A model generated the notes under the pieces. The model was not told the origin of the DNA, ran no database searches, and saw only the letters and a program-made list of their open reading frames with translations. Positions 36,039 through 47,354 of a stretch of DNA of 64,000 bases are shown piece after piece (positions within the stretch are counted from its first letter, which is position 1; each line of letters opens with the position of its first letter). The translations under genes were made by a program, and so were the position numbers. The stretch spans positions 1-64,000 of the forward strand of contig JAMQCK010000041.1 of the NCBI GenBank assembly GCA_024196135.1, written 5' to 3'. The DNA is from Pleurotus ostreatus/Saccharomyces cerevisiae fusant. Lineage: Eukaryota; Opisthokonta.

Positions 36039-36970
36039 ATGCCTTCCTCCGCCCGCTCCACCTACGAAGCCGCCGCGCGCGTCGAGCGCGTCGGGGAGGA
36101 GTACGCCGCGATGAAAGAGGCGGGCACGGTGCGCGCGGACCCGGAGGCAGAAAGGAGGGTGAAGGGAGAGGCGGAGAGGTGAGCGAGGGTATCTGATTGG
36201 CACATGTTCCTGCGTTCTTCAAGTGCAGTTGGCGTGAAGACTTCGGACGAGTGCCCTCACCATATCGTGTTCTACCCCCAGCTATCGCCCGCGCCGTCGA
36301 CCCGGGTACTGACCACCCCACACAGCGCCATCACTCACGGCGTCCAGGCGCAGCAGACGCGCAACCCCATCGCGCGTGCCGTACATGGACACGCGGCGCG
36401 GAAGAGCGCGAAGCGGGCGGAGAAGGAGGTCGAGGTGAGTATGGGTGTGTTGGTGGCGGTTGTGGCTGGGGTTGTGACTGGGTATATGCGTGTATGCGTG
36501 TTAGTCGACGGACGATGGACGTCACCTGCACCGACTGACGGCGCACGCTGCCTGAGCGCAGACGCGCCATCTCCCCTACTCTTCCAATAAACCAACCACC
36601 TACTCTCACCTCACCCCAGACCCTCAAACATACCGACGACGGTGCTAAGGTCCGCAAAGGCATGCCCTCGGACACGCGCGAGCTTGAGATCGCGAAGCGG
36701 CTCGAGGATCAGGGGAGAAGGGCGGAGGCTGGGACGAGGGGGAAGGAGGTGAGTCAGTGGAGCATCTTGCGCGTTGCGAGGGGAAGGGTTAGAAAAGAAG
36801 AGGGACGAGATCGCGTCGGATCGGGCACGGAGAAGACAGCGCGAGTCGGAGGCATGAGGACGCGACGCTGACCACTTGATCAGGACCCCGCGCTCGGGAC
36901 CATCAATGCGGACAACGACGTCGGCAAGCGGGTGGGCGGGGTGGCGGATGCGGAGGAAATTGAGGTTTGA
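36039..36970 (+). CDS. Small hydrophilic protein, unknown
   Basis: Four exons (36039-36178, 36326-36434, 36620-36748, 36884-36970) give 154 residues with very few hydrophobic residues and many Ala, Glu, Arg and Lys. Segments such as NPIARAVHGHAARKSAKRAEKE and SDTRELEIAKRLEDQGRRAEA would form charged helices. There is no signal peptide, membrane span or cysteine. The composition recalls LEA- or seed-maturation-like stress proteins, but I cannot establish membership. Splice sites are all consensus and the exons join in frame, so I think the gene is real. Confidence 0.6.
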
Positions 36971-37126
36971 AGAGCCGACAGGAGGAGTTGAGTCTCAGCA
37001 GGAAAGGACGGCAGGTTGGGGTGGTAGGAAGCTGGGTATATGCGCCCGAAGTTCTCTGAATCAAGGACAAAGTAATGTACAATGTCGTACATGGACGATC
37101 GGACAGCCTAATCCATACTAGACCGT

Positions 37127-37408
37127 AGTCTGGGATGAGTGGCAGTGGGCGTCGCACCCCAGCTTTCGTGGGAAGAAGTTTGACGGTTCCGCGACGTCGG
37201 CCATCTCCGAAAGCCTCGAAATGGCTGAAGACCTTCCGTTTAGCTTTGGGCCGGCCTCCCAACTTGCCTGTCATCGCGCTCACTGACACACCGATTCCGG
37301 TCATGTTGGGCCTTGTTGGGCGCGTCGGAACCGCGAGATGTCGTTCACCTGTCAAGAAAGTTCCCACGAAAGCTGGGGTGCGAAGCCCCGCGTCACTCGT
37401 TCCAGACT
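37127..37408. mobile_element. 282-bp element with imperfect terminal inverted repeats (MITE-like)
   Basis: The arms of about 54 bp (37127-37180 and 37354-37408) are inverted copies of each other. They include a perfect 23-bp core (37152-37174 against 37361-37383) containing CACCCCAGCTTTCGTGGGAA. The outer ends read AGTCTGG on the left and CCAGACT on the right. The interior shows no coding capacity. No convincing target-site duplication is visible. The size and structure suit a miniature inverted-repeat transposable element. Confidence 0.55.
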
Positions 37409-37475
37409 CTATTATCAGAACGACGGCTACTCTTCTGAAAACTAGAGTCGGGTCCCGAGACTAACTAGACCGGAG

Positions 37476-37510
37476 CCCTCCCATGCCAAAAGCGAAGCGG
37501 CATGGGAGGG
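37476..37510. repeat. Hairpin, 12-bp stem, at the left end of the 112-bp inverted repeat
   Basis: CCCTCCCATGCC pairs with GGCATGGGAGGG around an 11-nt loop. It abuts the left arm of the larger inverted repeat. A weaker hairpin (CCTCCAACGCG against CGCGTCGGAGG) occupies the equivalent position beyond the right arm at 38221-38251. Confidence 0.65.
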
Positions 37511-37513
37511 ACC

Positions 37514-38216
37514 GGTAAAATACGTCAGAATTTTGGCTGACAGCCCTTATGATCGAATTTGTGACAGAACGTGCGCGGCGGCAAAGTCCGAGGCAGCCAA
37601 AATTTCCTTTTTGGGGACTTAGAGGCGACCGCCTTATTGCAGCGCTTGGCGTCCTGTCTCGCTGCACGCCGTCCTCGCGCTCTGAAAGATTAGCATTATG
37701 ATTCTTGAGCTACTACCCACCTTTGTACCCCAGAAGGCGGCCTAAGAGCTTACCCAAAGACATGCAGGAATATTGTACAACGTGGTATACTTCCCTAGGG
37801 CTTACGAGCATGCTACACGTACCTAGAGCGCTCTCCTGCACCAGTTGGATGGAGTAGTACCTCACAAATTCGATGATTGCTCCCATAAGCATCAGACTCG
37901 CTGAGCCGCCCCTAAAAGCACCTTCAACCAGGCTGAGCCTTAAATTTCTTGTACATGCGCGCTTAGTCGTATACATCCGTCGCGAGGGCCTCGACGCAGC
38001 GTCAGCCGCTAAGAAAGTATCTTAGTCATCAATCTCCGGTTCATTTGGGGCAAGACGAGGGCATGAGCGCGCAGGACATGGGTGTCGCGTTTGGTGGCGG
38101 CGTCCCTCTAAGTCCCCAAAAAGGAAATTTTGGCTGCCTCGGACTTTGCCGCCGCGCACGTTCTGTCACAAATTCGATCATAAGGGCTGTCAGCCAAAAT
38201 TCTGACGTATTTTACC
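37514..38216. repeat. Perfect 112-bp inverted repeat with 479-bp spacer
   Basis: Positions 37514-37625 and the reverse complement of 38105-38216 agree over 112 bases with no mismatch that I can see. Each arm begins GGTAAAATACGTCAG at its outer end and ends GGGGACTTAGAGG at its inner end. Both outer ends carry hairpins. The right arm lies 40 bases downstream of the RNase H2C stop codon. The spacer holds no clear gene. A fold-back transposon or a recent inverted duplication would explain it. Confidence 0.75.
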
Positions 38217-38256
38217 AAGCCCTCCAACGCGGCTTCGCATCGCGTCGGAGGTTTGG

Positions 38257-39083
38257 TCACCAGGCTAAATCCATACGATGTATCTGGAGAGGACATGTCA
38301 GTATATGCGCCACAGCCGAGCGTCAGCGCCACTCTGAAGAAATCATTTCAAACTCACCTCCCCAGCTAACGTCGTCCACTCAGTCAACGCGCGAATATAG
38401 TCGTCCCTCCCCTCATCCACCGGTATATCCGCACCCCACACCATGAAAGACGAGAACTGCGACGCGGGGTTGAGGATTCGTGATGGTCGGGTGTCTTGTA
38501 TTGCGTCGTCCTCGAGCATCGCGTCTCCCTCGCCTTCCTCGGCAGCAGCAACTCCCCTGCGCCCGCGCTTCTGCGGTCTTGTGTCGCGCGGCCGGGATGT
38601 TGCGGGCTGCCCGTCGGCGCGGAGGACGACGCCGAGGTAGCCTGGCGGGACGTCGACGCGTAGGCCGTGGACGGTGCGACCGCGGAAGGAGGAGACGAGG
38701 CGCTTGGAGGGGTGGGAGGTAATAGCAGGATCCGTTGTTGAGCCTGAAGAGGCTGCTGTTGAGAGATCGGCAGTCGGCGCGTTTATGGTGGCTGACGCCT
38801 TTGCTTCGTCTGTCGTTGCCGGCGCGTCTGCTTCGTCCGTTGTGGCCGGCGCGTGTGCCTCCGCTATTGAGTCCGCTTCCGCTGTCGTGTCTGCTGCCGA
38901 CGACGCCTCTTTGACTGTAGTCTTACTCCCCTCCGGCGCCCCCACATCCTCCTTCGCCGGCTGCGTCAGAAAGTACGTCGACACAGGCGCGGGGCCAGTG
39001 TGCGCGATGTGGAAGGGGAGGAGGTTAGGGTCGGCGGTCGGGAGCTTGCGCACGTCGCAGGTGGAGTGGATGGAGAGGGACAT
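38257..39083 (-). CDS. Ribonuclease H2 subunit C
   Basis: Two exons (38358-39083 and 38257-38283) give 250 residues. This is the non-catalytic subunit of the nuclear RNase H2 complex, which removes ribonucleotides from DNA and degrades RNA:DNA hybrids. The conserved parts sit at both ends: IHSTCDVRKLPTADPNLLPF near the start, then FRGRTVHGLRVDVPPGYLGV and FMVWGADIPVDEG in the C-terminal half. The middle is a long Ala/Thr/Asp-rich insert with three near-identical PATTDEA-type repeats. Splicing to the small last exon replaces a read-through of three codons by IHRMDLAW, which fits this family. I start at the Met before SLSIHS. A frame extending 51 codons further upstream lacks similarity. Confidence 0.82.
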
Positions 39084-39730
39084 GGAGATATTGGGGCGGA
39101 GGAGGTCTTGTTCGCAGAGGACGTCTTGTTCGCAGAATTGAGGTTGCGACCGTCGAAGGCAGAAGGTGCTTTGGCTTTTGCGCAAGACGATGAGGAAGAC
39201 ACGGTGTCGGCGATCGAGACGCGTGCGCGACGCCACGCGTCACGCGCACGGGACCGTGACCAGCGGCTGAAATTCCCCAAGGTCAACTTGGACTCGGACT
39301 TGAACTGGACCTTCACTGCAATCTGTCGATGTCTGCCTCATAGTCGCTTTCGCCCTCTCTTGTCTACCTCTTCAGCTTTCCTTGTCTGACTACTGGATTA
39401 ATGGTCCGCCGAATACTCCACCGCTACCTTGTTCACGTGTGCACCGACCCCCTGCCTATTGTTCCCTATGCGGCGATACGGGCGGGGCCGAATCGCCACA
39501 ATGCCTGCATTCTTACTTCTGCTTCCACTCTTACTTCTGCTTCCACTCTTATTTCTGTTTCCACGGCCCGAACACCCTCATTGTGCAGAACTCTCCGGTG
39601 TACGCAAGGTCCGTCGACGCCGTCTTCTTAAAGCAGAACCGGAATACGAAGGCCCGAAGCTTCCTTTCCTCCTGACCTTCATCGACCCTCGGCCCTCGCC
39701 ATAATTTAGCCTTCCAATTCGATTGCACTG
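39084..39730. promoter_or_regulatory. Divergent promoter region, RNase H2C and paralogue C
   Basis: This 647-bp interval lies between divergent genes. It contains a short direct repeat of a CTTACTTCTGCTTCCACT unit near 39510-39560. No TATA box is clear. Confidence 0.45.
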
Positions 39731-40729
39731 ATGAAGCTCCGAACTCTAAGCAGAGTGCTCTCAAACAGTGAGTAGGGCGCCTCTAAACCCGACGATACAC
39801 TCAGACCGGCGCTGATGATCTCCCAGTGTCCTTGTCTTCAAGCTCATCCCGCCACAAATCTGACAAGGATAACGGCGACGGGCGCACGTCTCCTGAGAGT
39901 GACAAGCGCTCTTCGTCTGAGCGCCACGAGCACGCTTCACCTGGACACCACGACCGCGCCTCACTTGAACCCAGCAAGCGCCTTCTGACTACGACCTTCG
40001 CGAGGTCGTCACGCAAACCTGTTGATCATGGCGAGGCTCCACCGTCAGCTTACCACCAGCAACGACTTCGCAGGAGGGCCACGATGGATTCCAGACCTAT
40101 CTCGCGACCAGATGCGCCTGTCGATCCGCCTCGAAGGTCCGCGCGCCCGGGTCAAGGTCCTGCTCTACCGCCTCAAATTCCCGCGCACCCGCCTCAGGTG
40201 CCAGCCAACCCGCCTCAAACTGCACGTTTGCAACGAGCGGCTCGACATACCAGTCTTCCGCCTTGTCCAGTCCGACTCGGATCGCCTTCTCCTGTCCGGC
40301 CTGCACAGTCTCCCATCGCCCTGTCTGACCGGCCTTCCCCCGCCTACTCCATGCGGAATTCTCCTTCGCCATCTCAGTCGTCTTTCTCCGCACAACCGGA
40401 TCCGCTTCGCCCTAAGCAGCAGCACCGTATCAAGCGGAAGCGTGAGTGATGACCTCCTTTTTCTACTACTACGAGCTAACCATGTTTATATAGCTGTCCC
40501 TTATCATATTATTGAAGGGGTAGAGGACAAGGACGCCTCCACATGCGCTCCAGAGGAGGCTAACATATCTGCGTGCTTTAACGACGGGAAAGCAGAGGGC
40601 TCTGCTGGGCGAGCTGGAACCTCGAAGGACGCGAATAATCATGCAGGGAAGCCACCTGTTCTTTCTCGCTCCGTGCGACGAGCAACGCTGGCGAGTCCTA
40701 TGGACTACCGGGAGTACTCCACGCCTTGA
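39731..40729 (+). CDS. Met-Lys-Leu family protein, short paralogue C
   Basis: Three exons (39731-39767, 39827-40441, 40494-40729) give 295 residues. The first exon is 37 nt, encodes MKLRTLSRVLSN and ends in phase 1, exactly as in paralogues A and B. The second exon opens with an SRHKSDKD segment comparable to PRHKSHSG of B. It then becomes proline-, serine- and arginine-rich (PPQIPAHPPQVPANPPQ), with a basic KQQHRIKRK end. The third exon is short and acidic to polar. The leucine-rich C-terminal half of A and B is absent. The protein looks disordered, and I can assign no function. Confidence 0.6.
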
Positions 40730-41396
40730 GGTGTACAATGTGTGCTGTTTTGACGACGATATGTATATATACTACGTATGTTTGATTAATATGCGACGCT
40801 CAGGGATCCAATCTATTTTTCAAAGTCGAAACCCTGTCCTCGAGAGGCACAAAAAGCATCAACTCCAGAAGCTCGGCAGCGTCCGAAGTCGAACACGGCA
40901 CCCCGGTCCGGTGAGGCGGTCCAGATCCCCCTCACGTGCGGTGGACCTCTTTGTCTCCGAATTCCATCACCGCTGACCGTGGTCTGCCCGAGCGCTTGCG
41001 GAACGATCCGTCTGCGTTCACGCTTCAGTCTGCTTTCTCAGTCGATCGCGGAGGGCAAGTGCTCTCTCGCTTGAAGGTGTTAGCTGTCAGGCGATCGCAG
41101 CGGAATAGCTGGAGGGCTATCGTCGAGCAGTAGTTCCTGCGATAGAGGTGCGAGGCGGAGTGCTTGTCTGGCTGTATAGGGACTGATGCAGTACCTCTGT
41201 AGAACAGGATAGCAGTTTCCGCAACTCTTCACCCTGCAAGAGTCTCCATCTTTCTCATATTGTCATTCCGATACTGGTCGCACACCACTACAAGTCTCGC
41301 ATAGGACCTGCACGGGACGATTACACCTACATCGACGTCAACTGCTTACAGCTACACTCCCTCACTCAACCTCACGACAACAGCTACTCACTTACC
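40730..41396. other. Intergenic, nothing identified
   Basis: This is the 3' flank of paralogue C and the promoter side of the J-protein gene. Nothing else was found. Confidence 0.4.
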
Positions 41397-42904
41397 ATGC
41401 ACGCGCCCGCGCACATCGGGCACCAGCAGCGCCTCGTCGCTCAGGCGTTGTTCGGGCAGCAGGGGCTCGCGTTCGTCGGGCAGGCAGCCGCGGCGGCGCT
41501 GACCGGACAGCACGGGGCTGCCCTCTATGGACAACACGGGGCTACTCTCAATGCACAGCACGCACAAGCCCTCGTCAACCAGCAATCCGCCGCCCTCACC
41601 AGCCATCAAATCTCGGCCCTCCCGCCTCAGCTGCACTTCCTCATCCAGCTCCGGATGGCGTCGACGTCGAGCCAAGCGCCGGTGTATGAGCCTTCAGCAG
41701 TTGAGGAATATCCCAATGAGGCTCCGAGTCTGCCGCCAGAGAGAAGGGCACCGAGGATGTCGTCGCCGAGGGTGGCGAGGGCGAGGGCGAAGCAGGGGTT
41801 TATACCGAGCACTGCGCGGACGGCGTCTCGAACCTTCTCCACCAGTACTGCGCGGTCGTTCTCTATGACTCCTCCGCGCGAGAATGCGTACCCCTTCCCG
41901 ACGAATCCGCGCCCGACGCCGCACCAGATCTTCCACCTGCCGGTGACGGCGACTCAGAAGGAGATCAAGGCGAGATGTGAGTTGTCGATATGTCTATGAC
42001 CTACGTCCTATGTTTCCAGCGCAGCAAGAGTGCATGCTGATGCACGCCCTTCGTTCAGATTACGACCTCGTCCGCCTCCACCACCCGGACTCGCACAATT
42101 GCAGACACATGACGCCTGCGGAGAGGCATAGGAGGTTTCAAGGTATGTGGTCGATCCATCCCTCTCATCCATATCTGCATGGCTGACTTGCCTCTCAGCC
42201 ATAACCAATGCGTACGACATCCTGCGAGGCAAGAAGGCGCCTGAGGGGCCGTTCGACCCCTTCGCGGCGGAGCTGGCGAGAAGGAAGAGGGCGTACGCGG
42301 CGGCGAGAAGGTGCGTGTCTCCTTGACCATTCGCTCCTGTATAGTACTTACGCCATCTCGCAGAGGCCGCCAACAATCCATGTACCGCGACTACAGGGAC
42401 TACGCGCCCAGCGGCGATGAGCGCTGGAAGGACCGGGTCATTGTCACCGTTGGCGTTTTGGTAAGTCGTGTCGGTAGTTGTGGGAGGATATAGAAGGCTG
42501 ACGATCCCTTTTGTCTTTGGGCTCCCTTGTTGTCTGTCTACCTCACTTCTCTCATGTGATGCGTGATTTCGTGGAACCGTTGCGGTCGCTCGTCGACTCG
42601 ATATCACCTTCGCCCCCACCACCGTCGCGTTCGCCTCCACCTTCACCTCTGTTGCCTCCTCGACGCCATGCACCAACGGTCACCACCTCCACCTCCACCT
42701 CCACTCCCTCCCCAGACCTTCTTCGCGGGCATGATGCCGAGCTTCATCACGCTCCCGACGCACAAGTACAAGGACCAGCAGGCGATCAACAACCTGAAGG
42801 AGGCGCGGATGGACGCGATCAAGTATAGCGAGGAGCGCAGGGCGGCGATGCGGAGAAGGGCGGATGCGATTTTGGACGAGCAGGCGAGGGCGAGGGAGGG
42901 GTAG
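41397..42904 (+). CDS. Mitochondrial J-domain (DnaJ-like) protein
   Basis: Five exons (41397-41976, 42059-42142, 42199-42310, 42364-42460, 42716-42904) give 353 residues. The J domain begins near residue 175 (NPRPTPHQIFHLP) and contains the HPD triad at 202-204, which stimulates Hsp70 ATPase activity. It ends near AITNAYDILRGK. Before it is a Ser/Arg-rich segment (ARTASRTFSTSTARSFS) like a mitochondrial import signal. After it comes one hydrophobic stretch (VIVTVGVLTFFAGMM), consistent with an inner-membrane J-protein. The first 85 residues are an unusual Gln/Ala/His-rich repeat (GQHGAALYGQHGATLNAQH), so a start nearer the presequence, at the Met of MASTSSQ, is possible. The last intron (255 nt) is long for this window. 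Confidence 0.78.
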
Positions 42905-43379
42905 GGGGAGATAGGTGTGGGTATGGGAAGTTAGTCCGCGAGGATGAATGGTGTTAGGGGAAGGGCTAGGGGAAGACCCGACGTGCCGCCTGGTCATGAA
43001 GGAAGTTGAAGTGGAGGTTGAAGATGTGAGGTAGGACCCAAGGGGGTCTTTGAATATAGGACGTTTGCCTGTATTTCTACATACACCTTCGTTGCTTTCG
43101 TGAGATCTCAATATATATAGGCAGCTTTGCTCTCTCCTTGAAGTTCTTCGTGCTGGTATGGGACGTTGGCTGCCCTCCAAGTTTGAGTAAGAAAGTCTGA
43201 GGCGACCGGCATGGTCACAGCAGGAGCGCTGCGTGACACGGGGATAGCCGAAAGAGGCAGCGCTCAGCTGCGCTCGCCGAGGTCATTGCCTCTAACACCC
43301 AAAGCTCAGTGGATAATCGTAGCCTTCCGGACTCTAACACTCATCTCGCTCTAAATCTTTGCCCGCGACACCGTAACGG
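42905..43379. other. Intergenic, 3' flank and promoter
   Basis: This lies between two plus-strand genes. No RNA gene or repeat was found. Confidence 0.4.
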
Positions 43380-46147
43380 ATGTCGCTCCAAGTGAATTTG
43401 TCCAGTCAGGACATCGCGAAGGCGTACAACGATGTGCTCAACGCGAACGGCATCGACTGGGCGCTGTTCACGTACGAGAAGGGCACGAATGACCTGAAGG
43501 TTCAGAGCACGGGGAACGGGGGACTGGAGGAGCTGGAGGAGGAGTTCTCGGACGGGAGGTGAGTACGCATATCGTCGTCATCAGCGGGTAGACGAGGGTG
43601 TGGAGGGCGGGATGGACGCGCGATGAGGACGGAGGGGCGCACGATGGCGGCGAGGACTCGACATGATTGTGGCGCTGACACTTTACTAGAATACAATACG
43701 CGTTCGTCCGCGTCGTGGATCCCAATGTGCGTGGCCTTCCAGCAATCGCTAGCTTCGACTGACACCCCGACAGAGCCAGCTCCCCAAGTTCGTCCAGATC
43801 AACTGGTGCGGAGACGGTGTTCCCGAGGTCAAGAAGGGTCTCTTCCACACGCACTCGAACGCCGTATCGCGTTTTCTCCGTGGAGCGCACGTCGTCCTTC
43901 AAGCTCGCAATGAGGTGCGCAACACGCTCTATCCTCGTCCATCTGCTATTCATCTGACTTAACTCCCCTTCTCAGTCCGACGTCGCTCCCTCCCTTATCA
44001 TGCAGCGTGTCGAAGCCGCTTCCGGAGCGAAGTATTCGTCCCACAAGGAGGCCCCGCGCAAGTTCGAGCCCATCGCACCAGTTGGATCGTCCTACAAGCC
44101 CGTCGGTCGCCCCGATATCGCCGCCATGAAAGCAGCGCCACCTCCCGCGCCTGCAGGAAAGCCTTCCCTCCCGACCACTGCTCGTCCCGCAGGAGCCGCG
44201 TCACTTTACGGGCGTCCTGCCGCTGCCGGACAGCAGAAGACGGGCTCCGCGCCTGAGGGTGCTTGGCCTGAGGATAAGCCAAAGGCGGCGCCAGCTGCAG
44301 CTGCAGCACCACCGCCCCCTCCGCCTGCGGCATCCCGCCCGGCTTTCAGTGCAGGTGCAGGCGCGGCGAGGCCTGCCTTTAGTGCCGCGAGTCCTGCGAC
44401 TGCGTCGCGTCCGGCGTTCAGCGCGGCACCGAGTCCGGCGAGCGCGACGCGACCTGCGTTCAGTGCAGCGTCGCCTACGGCTGCGTCCCCGAGGCCCGCG
44501 TTCAGCGCATCGCCCGCGTCGGCTTCCAGGCCGGCGTTCAGTGCGGCTACGGTGAGTCACGAATGCCAGCAGTACCTTTTCGTCAAACTGACCGATTCTC
44601 ATTAGCCCCCGCCCACGGCGCCACGCTCGCCACCACCGGTCGCTTCCGCCACCGCGCCCACGAAGCCCGATCCTGAGGACCGCATCGCCCCCGTCGGCAC
44701 CGCGTACACCCCTGTACATCTTCCAGCACCCAAGAAGCTCAAGAATCCGTTCGCCAAGTTCGAGGAGGAGGCCAAGTCCGCGCCGCCCCAGCCCGCCCCC
44801 GCAGGGCGTGCCCCTGGCAAGCTCACATGGAGCGAGCGACAGGCTCAGGCAAAGAAGCAGCAGGAAGAGGAGGAGGCGAGGAGCAGGGCGGCCAGCATTG
44901 GCGCCAGCCCTCCCGCGACCCCGGCGAGAAAGTGGGGCGCCGCGGCGGCGGTTGGAGGGGCTGCTGCTGTTGGTGCGGGTGTTGGAGCTGCCGCTGCGGT
45001 GGCGGCGCATCATGAGTCGGAACCGGAACCGGAGGAAGAGCAGGATTGGGAGCCAGAGCCGGAGGTGGCTGCAGTGAGTTCCCGTCAACATCACTATGGT
45101 CCTCCTATGATTCTGACTGCCTAACCCTTCTAGCCTCCCCCTCCGCCCCCTCCCCCGCCTCCGCCTCCTGCATCGGTGGCCCCGGAGCCCGAGCCGCAGT
45201 TTGAAGCGGCTGCTCCACCCCCGCCGCCTCCGCCACCACCACCTCCGCCCCCGCCTCCTGTGGCTCAGGTATGTGACGGATCTTTATGTGTAGCATCGGG
45301 CTGACGTTGTTGTCTACGCAGATGGCCGCTCTCTCCGTCGCGGAGCCCGAGCCCGCTCCTGAACCGGTGCCAGAAGCAGAGCCTGAGCCTGCCGCGCCGG
45401 CTGGTCAGTACGTCGGCGAGGGCGTCTGCGCGGTCGTGCTCTATGATTACGAGGTACGACGCTTGCAGGCTCACTCAGTGACGGATCTGGTCCTTATAAT
45501 ATCCGTAGGCCACCGAAGACAACGAGATGAGCCTCCTCGAGGGCGAGCTCGTCCAGCAGATCGAGGAACTCGACGAGGGCTGGTGGAGTGGCATCGGCCC
45601 CGGGGGCAAGACGGGCATGTTCCCGGCGAACTATGTGGAGATCGTGGAGGCGACGCCGCCGGGGGCTGCTGAGCCTGAGCCCGAGGCCGCTGCTCCGCCC
45701 CCGCCCCCGCCGCCTCCTCCCCCTCCGCCGGTGAGTGAAGCTGTAGGATGAGAGTGTGAGGATGAAGGGGCTGATGTGGTATTGTAGCCCCCGCCCGTTG
45801 CTCCAGCGGCTCCGCCGCGTCCGCCGACGCCTGAACCTGAACCTGAGCCGACGGTGGACGAGGGTGTCGTTGCGATTGCGTTGTATGAGTGCGTTTTCTC
45901 ACATTACATCCTCGGCGACCTATAGCTGACACGCAATACCTCCAGCTACGACGCTGCGGAGGACAACGAGCTCACGTTCCGCGAGGGCGACAAGATCGTG
46001 GAGATTGAGGCCGCGTCGGATGACTGGTGGCAAGGGAAGGACGCGGCGGGTAATGTGGGGTTGTTCCCTGGTGAGTATCATCATGTCTTCGTTCGTGGGT
46101 CAGGAGTTGACCGTCTGGCAGCAAACTACGTGGAAGTGCAAGAATGA
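43380..46147 (+). CDS. ABP1: Actin-binding protein Abp1 (ADF-homology domain plus two SH3 domains)
   Basis: Eleven exons (43380-43558, 43690-43726, 43774-43914, 43976-44551, 44606-45073, 45134-45268, 45322-45453, 45509-45730, 45788-45888, 45946-46070, 46122-46147) give 713 residues. Residues 1-140 are an ADF/cofilin-homology domain (DWALFTYEK, VQINWCGDGVPEVKKG), which binds F-actin. Residues 230-310 carry about six RPAFSA repeats. Acidic and polyproline tracts follow. Two SH3 domains lie near 546-602 (ALYDYE-type start, GWWSG, MFPANYVEIVE) and 656-713 (IALYDYDAAEDNELTF, DDWWQG, LFPANYVEVQE). Abp1 works at cortical actin patches, activating Arp2/3 and linking actin to endocytic factors. Yeast Abp1 has one SH3 domain. 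All junctions are consensus and in frame. Confidence 0.93.
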
Positions 46148-47354
46148 GAAGATGAGGACGACGGTTCCAAGGTTAAGTGAAGGAAATGATGGATGATATG
46201 CAACGAAGGCAAGTACGAGAAGGAGGAAGAGGGTGTAGACTCGATGGACTATTCGGACGTAGGCTGCTTTTTTTCTAATTACACAGATGTTCGAAGTAAA
46301 TGTTCGACTGACTGTCGCATATCTCGCCCCGTCCACCTCTGAGGACGCTTCAACCTTGGGCTTCGGGGTACTCCCACCGTCGTCGGCGCGTCAACGCGCG
46401 CTCGTCCACGACGATGCTTGGCGCTCCCATCGGCAGCCGGCACACTGGCGACGTTGCGTGCTTCATGAGTGCTGACCTCCGTGTCGAGGGGTCATTTGCC
46501 GGTGACTTGTCCTAGATCTGCAACTCGTTGTAGGTGGCGGTACAGGCGATTGCGCGATTGCTGAGTTTGGCGGGATGAACTCTCCGTTTGTGGGCAACAT
46601 GACATCCCATAGGCTTGACTGACCCCTCTAGATCTGCCCTGAAGCTGGTAGCCCTCCTTGGGCTCAGCGCCTTTGCAAGCGAGGGCGGGTGGCGCGCGTT
46701 GAGACGATGTCGACTTCGCGTTGAAAATCACCGTGGGAGTCGAATATTGACAGGGATCGTGAGTTCATACAGCCCCTTTGGGATGAACAACGACTGTCAG
46801 AACGGCTGAGGCGGTATGGAGTTCTAACCAGTGTCGGGTCGCCGGTCGCCGCTAACCGGTGTACGTGCCGCGTACTGACGAAATACGCGCGATACTTGTA
46901 AAGCTCTGGGTCTGGGCGGTGGAGAAACTAGACGAATTACACCCGAAAGCCCTCCCGTCCTTCTCGGCTTTAGCACCTATGCCTCAGCACTACTTAGCGA
47001 GGATCAACATACCAGTACCCACCTGAACGTGAGAGAGCAGTGATGCGTGTGAAGAGATCGCCTGCAAGCCACCTCCGACGCTCACGGAATATCATCGCCG
47101 TATCACACAGATGCACCTGCATGACTTTCGCGTTCTGTATTGCCTCCGTTTCGCAGAGACGAGAGCCTTTTGATTGATAATAAGTGAACAGTCGTGGAAA
47201 GAACCGTCATAAGAGGCAACGGCCTGCGTGTTCTGTTTTTCCACGCCTGCGGTTATATCGCCTCTCATCTTGGTCCGAACTTCCATCATCGCCAAGGCCC
47301 CTTTGACTCAAAAGACGCGTTGTGCTACCTGCTTGACCTCATTTTCACCCTTGT
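46148..47354. other. Intergenic upstream of TF1
   Basis: This is 1.2 kb with no gene. Near its right end, GAGAGCCTTTTGATTGAT (47161-47178) matches a block in the TF2 and TF3 promoters. The palindrome found before TF2-TF4 was not found here. Confidence 0.5.

Noticed and set aside
38108..38332. Minus-strand frame of 74 codons ending in the inverted repeat
   Set aside because: It overlaps the last exon of RNase H2C in another frame and continues into the repeat arm. The same peptide is encoded by the other arm only because the arms are identical.
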